From Heterotrichella gracilis (lineage: Eukaryota; Sar; Xanthophyceae; Tribonematales; Xanthonemataceae): a stretch of 64,000 nucleotides of DNA. The stretch spans positions 16,139 to 80,138 of the forward strand of contig JAULBX010020299.1 of assembly GCA_032358255.1 (NCBI GenBank), in the 5' to 3' direction. The notes below the pieces were generated by a model that saw only the letters and a program-made list of their open reading frames with translations, was not told the origin of the DNA and did no database searches. This document shows positions 1 through 11,500 of the stretch, piece by piece. Both the position numbers and the translations under genes were made by a program. The number at the start of each line of letters is the position of its first letter. The first letter of the stretch is position 1.

Positions 1-2558
1 CATTGTCGGTGGCACGGATGATGTACAGGTATGGGGAACCTTAGCCCTGGAATTGCCCCTGGCTGATTAGCAGTGTGAAGATGAAATAGATCTACATCTG
101 AGAGCTTTTTGTGGTACAGTTGATGTTGACCAAATGATGATTCCCGCTGCGTGACATTACTGCCGGGCATAATGGCATTCCAGCCCTAGCATGGCACTTT
201 GTTGCATGTGCTCCTGAATGGTTTCATTTTTTGAATTTCCAGGCTCTGCTGGATGATCATTTGGTGAAGATCCAGTCCATGCGCACCTCTCCCTCCATCA
301 AGGTGTTTGAACAGGATGCCATGGCATGGGACAAAATCCTGAACAACATGCAAGACGTCCTAGATGAGTGGATACAGTGCCAAGGTCTGTGGCAGTACCT
401 TGAACCCATATTCAGCAGCCCAGATATCGTCAAGCAGATGCCAACGGAAGCAGACAAGTTCAAGCAGGTAAACAATACATCAAATGACAATTATTTGTAA
501 TTATTCGATTACACATCCACCAAAGCCAAATGAATAAATGCATGATAATCAAGGATGGAATATGAGTGCCCATTTCATGTGCACCCATGCAAGTGCTACA
601 ATTTAGAAGTGACCACATATTATGGACTTGTGCTTGCCGGTTGACCTCACCTGGCGGCAGGTCATGGACTCCATCAAGGATGGGGCCAACTGCTTGCATG
701 TGGCCAGGGACCCAACATATAATCACAATGCATTCCCACCAAAGCAAAAATAGTATAAAATGCACGATCATAAATGGATAGATATCCACCCATCATGATG
801 CAAGTGCAAAACAGGAAATGACCAACATTGTGGACCCATGCTTGCAGGTTGACCTCACCTGGCGCCAGGTCATGGCCTCTATCAAGGAGGGCCCCAACTG
901 CCTGCACGTTGCCAGGGACCCCACTTACCTTGAGCAGCTGCAAGCCAACAACAAGAGCCTGGAGGAGATTCAAAAGGGCCTGTCCAGCTACCTTGAGCTC
1001 AAGCGCCTTGCTTTCCCTAGATTCTTCTTCCTGTCCAATGACGAGCTGCTGGAGATCCTGTCTGAGACCAAGGACCCTGTCAAGGTGCAGCCTCACCTCA
1101 AGAAGTGCTTTGAAGGTAAGTAGCTGGGTGGTGGTACTGAGCACTCATTCATTGCTGACACCGTATTTGTCCATATCTATTGCTTTTCTTGTGTCCGGTG
1201 CTGCAGCAAGGATGCATACAATGCGTAATTAATTTTTTTGATTAAATTCTTATAGTCATTTATCAGTTCATACATTGGTACTGTGCCACAGGGATTCATC
1301 AGCTGCAGTTTGATGAGACCGGGCAGTACATCACCGGCATGGTGTCCAGCGAGAAGGAGCTGGTCAAATTCCGATCGATGATCCGGCCAGCAGACGCAGA
1401 GGGCGCCGTCGAGAAGTGGCTGGTGGAGGTGGAATCCAGCATGGTTGAGGCCATGCAGGAGGTCATCTGGCAGGGTATAGACAGCTATGCACGCATGCCG
1501 AGGAAGTCCTGGGTGCTGCAGTGGCCTGGCCAGGTAGGGACACATGAGGGAATGACCAGCCTCCGAGGCTGGCTCTCTCTCGTTCTGTCCCTTCCTCGAC
1601 CAACGCCCTCATACTTGCGATGAGGAGCGTAGTTACTTATTTATTATATCTACTTATTTATTTATTGGCCTGGCCAGGTGGTGCTGGTGGCTTCCGCTGT
1701 GTTCTGGACCAATGAGGTGACAGAGGCGCTCAAGTCTGGGCGGCCAGGTGAGAAAATTGCGCGAGATGGTGGTGTGTAAAATAAAAGCATTGGACCGCAC
1801 AGTCTGGGATGTATGCTGCCACACCAATGCATGGGATCCTGTGATAGGCCAAGTCCTGCAACCAATATTGTGGGGCATTACAGCACTGCTGGCAGAACAA
1901 TGATCTTAGTTTTTGTTCCAGAATTTCTGGTCCTGTTCTATCACAACTGCTGTTCTAACCTGGGTACTGTGACTACAGGTGCACTCCAACGAGTGGCGTA
2001 CAAGTGCACTGCGCAACTCAACGACGTAGTTGAGCTGGTGAGGGGTCCGTTGACAGAGCTGCAGCGCTGCACCCTGAGCGCACTGATAGTGATGGATGTG
2101 CATGCACGCGATGTGGTGACCAACTTGGCGCAGATGGGGGTGGAGGGCAAGCCGAACGATTTTGAGTGGACATCACAGCTGAGGACATACTGGGAGGTGA
2201 GTCTGCGTAGGGCATTTACGTAACATTACATAAAATATTGAATTATTTTAAAAAAAGGAAAATTAAATCGCGTGGATACATACCATAAAACATTTAGCTG
2301 AGTTCAACAGCAGTGGATGTATAGTTGCACTGGTTGTGTGACTGGCGCTGCGCCAGGCCGTTGGTATGACAAGTTTGCAGCACTTGCCAAGCGTGCCTTT
2401 CAATAAACATGGCGCAGAAGTGTCAATGCCATGCTTACTTGCTACAAATTGATGCTTGACCGTTGCTAAAAGAAAGCATGTACTGGGCAGGAGTCCAAGC
2501 GTGGGAGCTCCAAGAAAACAGTGATCATCCGCATGAACACTGCTGAGGTGGAGTATGG
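1..2558 (+). other. Dynein linker region (exons at 1-28 to 2491-2558)
   Basis: The first 27 in-frame bases give IVGGTDDVQ, which joins in phase to [13 protein letters not shown] in the next exon; this is the conserved linker start. Further landmarks are [14 protein letters not shown] (about 390-430), [20 protein letters not shown] (about 1010-1070), QWPGQ at the exon end at 1533, and [14 protein letters not shown] (about 2092-2133). The linker is the lever that swings across the AAA ring. The intron between 467 and 848 contains a decayed copy of the following exon (640-717). Confidence 0.88.
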
Positions 2559-5500
2559 GTACGTGTGCGTGACAGTCTCAACCACGCTTCACAGGCCTTG
2601 CCCTATTCGAGGATTAAATAAACTGATACAGTGGTATGGCATGGGACTGCAGAGCAAATCTTGTCACCTATAGTTGGACAAATGTACCCTGATCCCTAAA
2701 CCCTAAACGGTTTTTTTTGCCTGTAGGTATGAGTACCTTGGCAACTCCCAGAGGCTGGTGGTCACTCCCTTGACCGATAGGTGCTACCGCACACTCATGG
2801 GTGCCATCCAGCTCAACCTGGGTGGGGCTCCAGAGGGGCCAGCGGGGACTGGCAAGACGGAAACCACCAAGGTAAGCAACTCCCTGGAAACCCTAAACCC
2901 TAGATTATAACCCAACCAGTTCAACCTGGGTGGGGCTCCAGAAGGGCCAGCAGGGACTGGCAAGACGGAAAACTGCCAAGGTAAGTAACTCCCCTGGAAA
3001 CCCTGAACCCTAAACCAATCTGACTCAACCTGGGTGGAGCTCCAGAGGGGCCAGCAGGTACTGGCAAGACAGAAACCACCAAGGTTAGGGGTTGCACCCT
3101 GTTGCCCATTGGAATACATGCAAAGAGGACTTTTGTTGTCAGTGAGGGTTTTGCGCGTGGCTGCGGCACATGGAAATGAGGAGTGCATAGTGTGCTGTGA
3201 CTATCGGTGATTACATCCCACCTGGCGCACGCATAAGAATGAATATAATTATCTTTTTTCCATGTTCATTGATGGCGATGTGCAGAGGTGTCTGGCATCA
3301 CGTCTTGCCATTAAGTGCCCTTGTCAACCAATCTGCAGACTGCTAACTAATTCTTGCTGAACCAAGTGATAAAAAACATGGATACTGTATGCTTGCTTTG
3401 CAAGCTTTGGTGCTGATATGGCTGTGCCAATGTGCATGGATTGCCACGAGCATGTGTGAATGATATTTGCAGGATTTGGCCAAGGCCCTTGCTCGCCAGT
3501 GTGTGGTTTTCAACTGCTCAGACACGCTTGATTACCTCACTATGGCCAAGTTCTTCAAGGGTCTGGCAGCTTCCGGGGCTTGGGCGTGTTTTGACGAGGC
3601 AAACCGCATCCAATTGGAGGTATGTAATCAGCCCCAGACCACTCAGCCTGCACATTGTGTGTCAATAATGGCTAAGCCCACCCTCCCCAAGTCCAAGTGT
3701 TGGCTGCAATTCTGTTATTGCTCAGCACTTCTGTCATATAATTAATATTGCCTCATTGTTCATTACATCTGCCATTTCAGAACAAGTTCATCTTGGGTCA
3801 CCAGCTGTAAATCATGTTGATGGGCGTGCTACTGGGCATTGGCACAGCAAATTGTGTGCTCCTATATAATGTGCGAACACTATTTTTGGAACCGCTTATC
3901 AATTGCTGTAAAGTGTAATGCAGCTTGCGTGATTCCAGCTTGGCATGGGGATCACTTGATACAAAGTGGTGCATTGCAGTTAAAGGTGGCATGTAATCAC
4001 TTGCTGAAAATCCATCATGATCCATACTGAAACATTGCACTTTGTCAGAGAATCAACCAAAGTTTACTCTAGATAGGACTCAGTTGTGGTGTACATCTGC
4101 AACGGCACTGGAACAAGTGCATCCCTCAGTGGGCCCTTGGGTGGCAGCTTCTTGGGCCAGTGCAGGCACCCATCCATGCCATCAATCCTGAACAGCTGAC
4201 GAGTTTCCCAAGGCCCTGTGCCTGTCTTGCCCTTGGAGGTGTCACAGGTGCCTGCGGCCCTTTTCCTGGCCAGATCATGTGGCCAGTCACCCTTCTGGCT
4301 CTCCTGGGCACATCCCTCGACAAGGTCGCATTCCTCGGAGTTAGTTGAGCCAAACAGTTTTACGCTCTGCACACACACACGGTTGGAATCAGCTGGGGCT
4401 TTTCCTTTCACCGCCAAGACATGTTGGACGCAATTGGATGACAATCACTTGCATTGCATGATGAGTAATCAGTTCAGCTGTGGCTGACTTACAAGGGTGC
4501 GTGGCGGGTTCCATGCAGACTGGTAGGTGCCCGCCCTTGTGAGCGTAGACAAGCAAATCTTCTGCCTTTGAGTCACTCTCAGTTGGTCTTCAGCCTCCTC
4601 CTCAGTGTCTCCACCCTTGTCCAGGCAACACCCATAAACAATCTGGCACACCGGGTTGCATGGCTTGCCATCTGCCTTCCAGTACAGAACAATCTGCTTG
4701 CTGCCATCAGGCACCACCAGGATTTGCTGCTTCTGGAGTGATGATACAGCATGGAGGGTACTGAGCTTTGGGATGGTTGGGAGACCGTAGACTGGGTGTG
4801 TATCGTCACTCAACTCTGAGAACATTCCTAGTGGCTTGACCTTGGTTGCAAATACAGCCATCTCAGTGAGCGTGGGTGTGGGTATTCTGGGGACCTGCAT
4901 GCAGAATAAGTGGCAGACTCAATGCTCACACTGGCAAGGGGTGTCCCTACTACAATTGTACCCTACAGCACGACAGTTACTCAGTCTGGCACCACATGAC
5001 ACACCATGTTGGTCAGGTCCACGAGGACGTGTGCTGCCAGTTTGGCTTCTCGCAGCTCAGCCGTCTCAGCTGAAACCCTTGCATTATTGATGGGGTTTCG
5101 CCTGTCGTTGATTGCTTTTCTCGCTGTTTTCTGGGCGGCCACCGCTTGACTGCCCTTCACTGCCACCCGAAGGTCAACCAGCGCACTGCAGAGTTGCTGC
5201 TTCAAGGAGGTTACCCAATTGCATCATGGCAAAACGTGAGCATACAGCAAGGCAGCTCATCATACCCAAGTGGTGCTAACAGACACTGAGCTACCTGCAA
5301 CATGGGTCTTGGTCTGCCCGTTTTGGGGCTTTTTTTGCCAGTGGCAGTACCCGATTTGTCATGCAGGTGGCAGTCACCACACCGCTTGTGGGGGCAGTTT
5401 GCCTCGCAGAATACCTTGATCTGTTCTTCGGTTGGGTTCTTGTGCTCCTGCAAGAGCTTTATTACAAAGCTGGCAACTTTGTTCGTGGTTCTGCACGCTT

Positions 5501-8500
5501 TCCTCCAAGTTTTGGCCCACTGGCAGGTTGTGTTTCTGTGGATACAGTTCCCAAACGGGTATCGGCATGGGGAGGGGTTTCAGCAGCTGTAAGGTCTATT
5601 GGATCGTTGAGGACCAGGTCCCTGTGCACTGGCCCTCGCATTTTTTGAACCCTGGCCATCATCTGCTGCAAGATGCTGGGGCGGTGTGGGGTGGAGCCAG
5701 ACGAGGCCATGGTGCAGCTCAACACATGACTACGTTCACCCACTTAGGTGCAGCTCAGCTTTGAACGTTTCGTATACCAGTAGTGGAGAAAGAGTGAACG
5801 GCTGTGTTGGTGAGCTCAGTCAAAGTGGGTGCCCGCTTATCACAGCTATCAGCAATATGGCCACTCAAAACGGTCCATTAGGTTTTGAATTCGGACCTAA
5901 ACCCTAGACCCTAAATGATGATGGAAACCCTCCAGCCTACCTGAGATAGAAAGGTTTCATCTGAGGCACTGAATCTAATCCACTGCATCCATTATTACAA
6001 TCTCGCGTATCGTCTTCAAGTTTAACCGCATCGACTTGGAGGTAAGCAATCCTCTCTATTGCAAAAGCGTTTAGACATGACCCCATCAGAATAATTTTTG
6101 CAATGGTCTTAGACTGATCGAAAACTGGTCAGACGTTCGTAACGATCGTCTGTGCCCGACTAGGTCGTCAAACGTCGTCAAAGTTCGATTCGAAGTCGTT
6201 ACTAGTCGTCCGACCGTTACGATTTCGAGTTTGAACAGTCCAAATTTTGTTTGGAATGTTTTTGGGGGGGTCATGTCTGTTTTCAATGTGTTAGAAAGAT
6301 TTCAAATCTGCCCTTGATTACACTTCATGTAGTACACGCCATGCAATGCATTTTCAGTGAATGTTTTCTGAGCATTGCGCGAATAATGCCGCGCAGTATT
6401 CCCTTACAAGATGAAACAGATAATGAGCTGCATTTTACCTGCGCACATGAAGCAATGTGTTCCGCATAAATTTTAGTTCACAGAGCAAATGCTTCCAATT
6501 TTGTTGCAGGTGCTGTCAGTGGTTGCGCAACAGATCCTCGAGATCCAGCTGGCCATCAAGGCAAAAGTGAAGGCCTTCGTTTTCGAGGGTTCAGAGCTGA
6601 CCTTGAAACCATCCTGCAATGTGTTCATCACGATGAACCCAGGATATGCAGGGCGAACCGAGCTACCAGACAACCTGAAGGCGCTGTTCCGAACGGTTGC
6701 CATGATGGTTCCAGATTACGCCATGATTGCTGAAATCATGCTCCTCTCCTCTGGGTACTCAGAGGTACCGTTACCTTTCATGCTTGCAACGAAGTATTGA
6801 ATTTGTTTCATTTTCATTTTCTTTGACTTTCCAGAGTTGCCACATTGGCCCACTTCCTTCAAAACAAGTCTAGGCTAGACACCATGGAAAATAGGAAATT
6901 AATTCCTTCGTTGGAGAGACCATCCTGGTTGTAGCAACTCAATTCCCTCTTTGGAGAGGTCATGCTGGATGATCCTGGTTGGGGTGGGGTAACTCACCAG
7001 CCGCCTGTCCCCATGCACAGGCCCGCGCCTGCGCCCGCAAGATCGTGGCCACCTACAAGCTGTGCTCCGAGCAGCTCTCCAGTCAGGACCACTACGACTA
7101 CGGCATGCGTGCGGTGATCGCCGTCCTCAGGGCGGCAGCAAATCTGAAGCGCCAGTACCCAAAGGAGGACGAGTATGCCCTCACTCTCAAGGCTATCGTG
7201 GATGTCAACCTGTGCAAGTTCCTCAGCCACGATGTGCCTTTATTTACTGGGATCGTGTCTGACCTTTTCCCTGGCACCGCGCCGCCGACGCCTGACCACA
7301 CCAGCATCAACATGGCGATTCAGAAGTGCTGCGTGGATGCCAAGCTGCAGTGCACCCACTACGTCAAGTCAAAGGTAAAGTACTTGCAAAATGCTTTTTG
7401 TTTTTTTATTCACTATGCATTTGTTTCCATCAGTGTTTAATCGAGCCGCCATCATTGTGTCTCCACCGGCAACATGGCCATGCACCGTTGTGATGGATTG
7501 GCGATATCTGGCAGGCCTCTGTGTCAGTGCCTTGATGGGTAGCACTGATGCAACTTCAATAACATTGGGGTTATTACTTGCCTCTGCTGCAAGTAATAAC
7601 CCGAAACCTTGAAACATCAAAATCCTAAACCCTAAAACCAATGTCGCGAATCATGAAGCATTCAGTGAAGCAAGCGCAGATCCTGCAATTGTATGAGATG
7701 GTGATTGTGCGGCATTTCCAAGTCAACAACTCATGAAGCGAAGTATTGATTGAACCAATTTATTATTGAAGTATGTATTGAAGCAAACTTGTTTGCGCTG
7801 CGCAGATCCTGCAGCTGTACGAGATGATGATTGTGAGGCATGGTGTCATGGTGGTTGGGCTGCCGATGTCCGGCAAGACCTCGGCCATTCGGGTGCTTGC
7901 CAACTCCCTCACATACATGCACAAGCAGGGTGCGCAGGGCCCCATGGTCAGCCCTGTAGACGTGCGGGTCATCAACCCCAAGTCGGTGACAATTGGACAG
8001 CTGTATGGGGAGCCTGATCCAGCCACAAAGGAATGGAAGGTAACCCTCTGCCCAAAATCTTTACCTAATGCATGTGCAAAACCGCCAATCATTTGACAGA
8101 TAATAGTTGACTGGAATTCCATCTGTCACAAAACACAGTGTATGTTTTACAAGCCCCCATGCTCGCACATATTGAAGAAAACACTCAAGGGGGATCAATG
8201 ACCTGTCATTATGTCACAGCAGAATGCAAGGTTTCACAACCGTACTTACAATAAGCACACACCCATGGTCAAGATTTGTACACTGTCTGCAGGATGGTGT
8301 GCTGGCTACCATCTTCCGCCAGCTTGCCGCTGACACAGGCGAATCACTGCGGTGGCTTGTCTTGGATGGGCCAGTGGATGCAGTTTGGATTGAAAACCTG
8401 AATACTGTGCTGGATGACAACAAGAAGCTGTGCTTGCCAAACAGTGAGATCATCCAGATGTCCCCTGGGATGAACCTGCTCTTTGAGGTAAATGAATACA

Positions 8501-11500
8501 CAAGTAAATACACAAATAAGTAAAAATAGCTACGCAGCTTATTTGAGGTAGACGTGGTACAATGAGATTATTCATCTCTGCTTTACAGCTTCAGAGGAGA
8601 ATATATGGCTTCCATTGGTGCTCCAATCATCTGGCAGACAAGCAGCATTCATGCTGTCGGATCGTCACATCCAATGCTAAATGTTGAGGAGATTTAATTC
8701 ATTTTAATTTGGTGCAGGTTCGAGACCTGGCAGTAGCTAGCCCAGCCACTGTGAGCCGATGTGGTATGGTGTACATGGAACCTGAGAAGCTGGGATGGGA
8801 GCCACTGCTGGAGTCATGGCTTCAGGTATATCTAGTTTAAAGACATATGTTATGTTATGTGGGTTGTATTCTGGGATCTTCCTTGTTCTTACGAACCAGT
8901 GTTTTTGCACATGGGCGCGCATTGCTCTGCACACCACCGCTGCAGGGATGCTGCCCCTGTCCCAGCGTGTTGCCCATGGTTTTTTCAACCCGTGGCGGGT
9001 AATTATTATCATTCTTATTTCTTATGCAGGACACCGAGACCCTCCTTGGCCCCAAGCTGCACCCCACCCTGGCAGCCTGGCTGCACCACCTGCTCCCGCC
9101 CTGCCTCCACTTTGTGGTGAAGTCAACCAAGGCCATGTCCTTTGTCTCGAAATCCAGCCTGGTGCAGTCTGCCCTAAGGTTGTTGACGTCACAGCTAAGG
9201 GAGCTGCCGCTGCCTGGGCAAGGGGCGATCGCTCCTGGGAGATTGCAAGTGGCTGCTGGGCTGCAGCAGTTGGTAGAGGGCGCGCTGCTGTTCTCTCTGG
9301 TATGTGGGGCATTTTCAACTTTTGAGCTAGACTTCATATCAGCTTGCACTCATATCTGTCAAGCGGAGTGCTTGATGCTGTTTAAATTAATGCTGCTCAG
9401 AACATCCTTTGCTGCAAACGCTGCAGCTGATCAGCAGGGGCTTGTTGTGTTGGGAAAGGAAAATTAATTGCCATGCCAATAGAATGTAATGTGTCATTTC
9501 CCCTCCCCAGGTATGGTCCATTGGAGCGTGTGGGGATGGCGATGCAAGGTTGGCGTTCCATGATTTCCTCATCAATTTGATATCCAGCAGCTTCCCAGTG
9601 CCTGGGCAAGAGCCGCCACCTGGCAGCACTGCCTTGCTGTTCCAGGTGGCACCCTTTCCCGATAAGCCTGGCACAAATGTGTATGACTACAAGTTTAACA
9701 AAGACACAGGTATGGAATGCGCTGCACACATAAGAGCTTTGTGGACAGTATCCAAAATATTAAACGTAAACTAGTGACCTAAACGCTACCCATTCTGTAG
9801 TTGCCGATGGACTCATTTTTAAAGTGCATGGACTTTTTTGTAAAATAAACTGCTGATAATTAATAACGCTAAGCATTATCACCGATATCATAATTGTTAT
9901 TATTATAATAATAATAATAAGCATTTTATCACCATAGCTGTGACAATTCCTAGCAATTAATTCTGACGCACAGGGAAATGGCAGCTATGGACTGAGGGCA
10001 TCAAACCAATCCAGATACGACCCGGCACCCATTTCAATGACATCATCATCCCAACCAAGGACTCTGCAAGATACAGTTTCATCCTGGACGCTGCTTTGCA
10101 AGACAATCAGCCAATTTACTTTGTCGGACCAACAGGTAAGCGGAAAATAGTGGCCTCTGGTCGACGCAAGGAAACAATTGCACCCTGGCATGCTTGCCTG
10201 CTCTTCAACCATGCGCACAGGTACACATTAGCTCAGATGTCTTGACGCAAAGGGTGGGCCAAAAGCTTGTGCCCTGCTAATCGTGCGCACTGAGACATCT
10301 TAGCTACGTTTTCTTGATGCACCCGCTGTGTATGATACTTGCAGGCACTGGCAAATCAACCTACATCATGCAGCACCTCCTCAAAACCCTCCCCAAGGAG
10401 GCCTGGCAACCCACCTTTGTCACCCTCAGCGCGCGCACCTCTGCCAACGCCCTCCAAGACCAAATCCAAGGCAGGCTGGACAAGCGGCGCAAGGGCCTGT
10501 TCGGCCCGCTCCTGGGCAAGCGGGCTGTGGTCTTCCTCGATGACATGAACATGCCAGCAAAGGAGAAGTATGGCGCCCAGCCGCCCATCGAGCTTGCCCG
10601 CCAGTTTTTGGACTACCAAGGGTGGTATGCACGGGATAACCAGTTCATATCCTTTGCGGACGTGCAGCTGGTTGGCGCCATGGGACCTCCTGGAGGGGGG
10701 CGGACGTTCATCACTGACAGGTTTTTGAGGCACTTCAACTGCCTGGCGCTACCCCAGGTGCGTGTTTAGGGTTTAGGGTTTCAAGGCATTTAAACTGCCT
10801 GGCGCTACCGTTTTGCATAATAATAGTTATAATGTGATATCAATAATAGGTGTTTGTTACCATACGTAACAATAATTTCAATCAAATTAAATTATTACAC
10901 TAAGCAAGCTAGGTCTGGGAGGTTAGGTTAGGTTAGGCTAATAGTGAAGCGAGTTAGAAACCATGCGCTTCTCGTGCAGGTCACCGAGGACAGCCTGAGC
11001 AGTATTTTCAAAACAATTTTGAACTGGCATGTGACATCGGCTCGGTTCCCGGCATCAGTCAAGGGCATGGTGGATGGGTTGGTTGCGGCTACACTTGATA
11101 TATACACCAAATCAATGTCCTTCCTACTTCCAACGCCAGCCAAGTCCCACTACCTCTTCAACCTTCGGGACTTTGCACGAGTGATCCAGGTGATTGTGCT
11201 GGGGATCCACTCTCCAAAGTCCAGAAAGTGCTGGTGCCTGATGTCACAAATACAGCGGGCTAGCAAACCACAGAAAATGACTGCTGCGGGCGCTGTACAC
11301 CAGTATCCCTGTGTAGCCTTACGTCATGTCCTGTTGCAAGTATTTATTTTAATTTGTATTCGTTGCAGACCCACTAAATTTATAATCTAAACTTGTCAGA
11401 CACTATTGCGCTCATGATAGCTGCTTTGGATTGTGGCTCACAAGGGCTAACAACGTGTCTGCATTGTGTTCACAGGGAATCATGATGTTCAACCCCAGCA

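Larger units (their letters stand above)
2727..7374 (+). other. Dynein AAA1 module (main ATPase site)
   Basis: Exons 2727-2871, 3473-3619, 6510-6764 and 7021-7374. The Walker A is [12 protein letters not shown] at about 2836-2871. The Walker B is ACFDE followed by ANRIQLE at 3599-3619; most dyneins have FNRIDLE here, and exactly that wording occurs at 6021-6041. [16 protein letters not shown] and [12 protein letters not shown] give the sensor-I region, and [16 protein letters not shown] with YDYGMRAV follows. All catalytic motifs of AAA1 are present, so the motor looks functional. Confidence 0.9.

Noticed and set aside
8795-9349. Long overlapping ORFs on both strands (164-176 codons)
   Set aside because: They are shadows of the dynein AAA2 exon at 9030-9299 in other frames.
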